Of a stretch of 18,636 nucleotides of DNA, positions 18,389-18,636 are shown in pieces. The translations under genes were made by a program, and so were the position numbers. Numbering within the stretch: the stretch's first letter is position 1; each line of letters begins with the position of its first letter. This DNA is from Hydnum rufescens UP504 (lineage: Eukaryota; Basidiomycota; Agaricomycetes; Cantharellales; Hydnaceae), in contig MU129396.1 in the NCBI GenBank assembly GCA_014904985.1, positions 1-18,636 of the forward strand, read 5' to 3'. The notes under the pieces were generated by a model. That model did no database searches, was not told the origin of the DNA, and saw only the letters and a program-made list of their open reading frames with translations.

Positions 18389-18568
18389 GCTACTGTACAT
18401 GAAAACACGCCCGGTAAGAATACGGGCAAGGCCCCATATGGAATACCGCTACACAGCCGCCCAAGGCCTGACTGCGGCCCAGCCCTCGAACATCTGGATT
18501 GCGGTACGCGGACAATGATCTAACGATGGTACCACACACCTGCTGCAGCGGGTGTGTGGTAATCTCAG

Positions 18569-18636
18569 GTGAGTTTTCACTAAATATAGGTCCAATGGCA
18601 CCAAAAGAGCAGCAGAGGCTGCTCTTTTGGTGCTCT
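18569..18636 (+). other. introner-like intron R5, cut by the window end
   Basis: Donor CAG|GTGAGT and a perfect P2 16-bp stem (18598-18613 / 18618-18633) are present; branch and acceptor would lie outside. Confidence 0.55.

Larger units (their letters stand above)
17398..18636 (+). repeat. right array: five exon-intron-like units with two hairpins each
   Basis: Same unit as the left array but on the plus strand, with P2 spacing of 280, 281, about 281 and about 298 bp, running off the window end. P1 copies: 17398-17423, 17671-17700, 17948-17981, 18231-18262, 18530-18561. Exon-like segments are 17535-17708, 17816-17987, 18091-18269 and 18389-18568. Exon segments from the two arrays are related: a KYG-R/G-x-(A/V) codon stretch and a CGTGCGCAGCC word recur. 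Confidence 0.85.

Noticed and set aside
14909..18636. CRISPR array
   Set aside because: The repeats are hairpins about 280 bp apart with related, not unique, sequence between them, in a eukaryotic context with splice signals.
14909..18636. Series of bacterial-type intrinsic terminators
   Set aside because: The P2 stem with flanking T/A runs looks similar, but gene structure and introns show a fungal genome, and the hairpins lie between donor and branch sites.

Overview
The window looks like nuclear DNA of an agaricomycete (mushroom-forming) basidiomycete. The genes carry many short introns of about 50-70 nt with GT..AG ends. One gene family looks like the small fungal beta-trefoil (ricin-B-like or I66-like) proteins, and the region is heavily rearranged and rich in repeats. 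There are no bacterial operons, rRNAs or CRISPR arrays. Reconstructing introns by hand was needed to find the real genes.

Layout. 1-1900: a probable minus-strand exon fragment, the end of a GACTT-rich repeat, a weak SINE-like piece and one unidentified ORF. 1908-5320: two intact 137-aa beta-trefoil genes, T1 (minus) and T2 (plus), transcribed away from each other. Between them lies an inverted-repeat promoter region holding several copies of a ~275-bp TATA-bearing unit and a long hairpin. 5733-6751: a damaged copy of MTQ2, the eRF1 glutamine methyltransferase. 7034-7695: a 5' fragment of a third MTQ2 copy. 7696-11765: a second copy of about 3001-7033, carrying a broken trefoil gene (T3) and the only MTQ2 copy with an open frame (10438-11482, seven exons, 224 aa). 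12372-12822: two exons of a minus-strand gene resembling the RTC4 C-terminal domain. 13161-14200: a 1-kb foldback with ~500-bp arms. 14236-14400: another GACTT repeat end.

14909-18636 is the most unusual part: two divergent arrays of exon-intron-like units of about 280 bp, eight on the minus strand and five on the plus strand. They diverge from a short mirrored AT-rich centre near 17.0-17.3 kb. Each unit has a GC-rich hairpin (P1) ending just before a 5' splice site. It then has a second hairpin (P2, AAAAGAGCAGC core) inside a ~95-120-nt intron that usually shows a TACTAAC-type branch site and ends in CTAG or CCAG. Arm changes in the hairpins are often compensated. I read this as an introner-like or structured non-coding transcript system; function is unknown.

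How it fits together: the left two thirds are a recent segmental duplication of a trefoil-promoter-MTQ2 cassette, and the right third is repeat-driven. Several frame breaks in the duplicates are single-base homopolymer changes, so sequencing error must be kept in mind.
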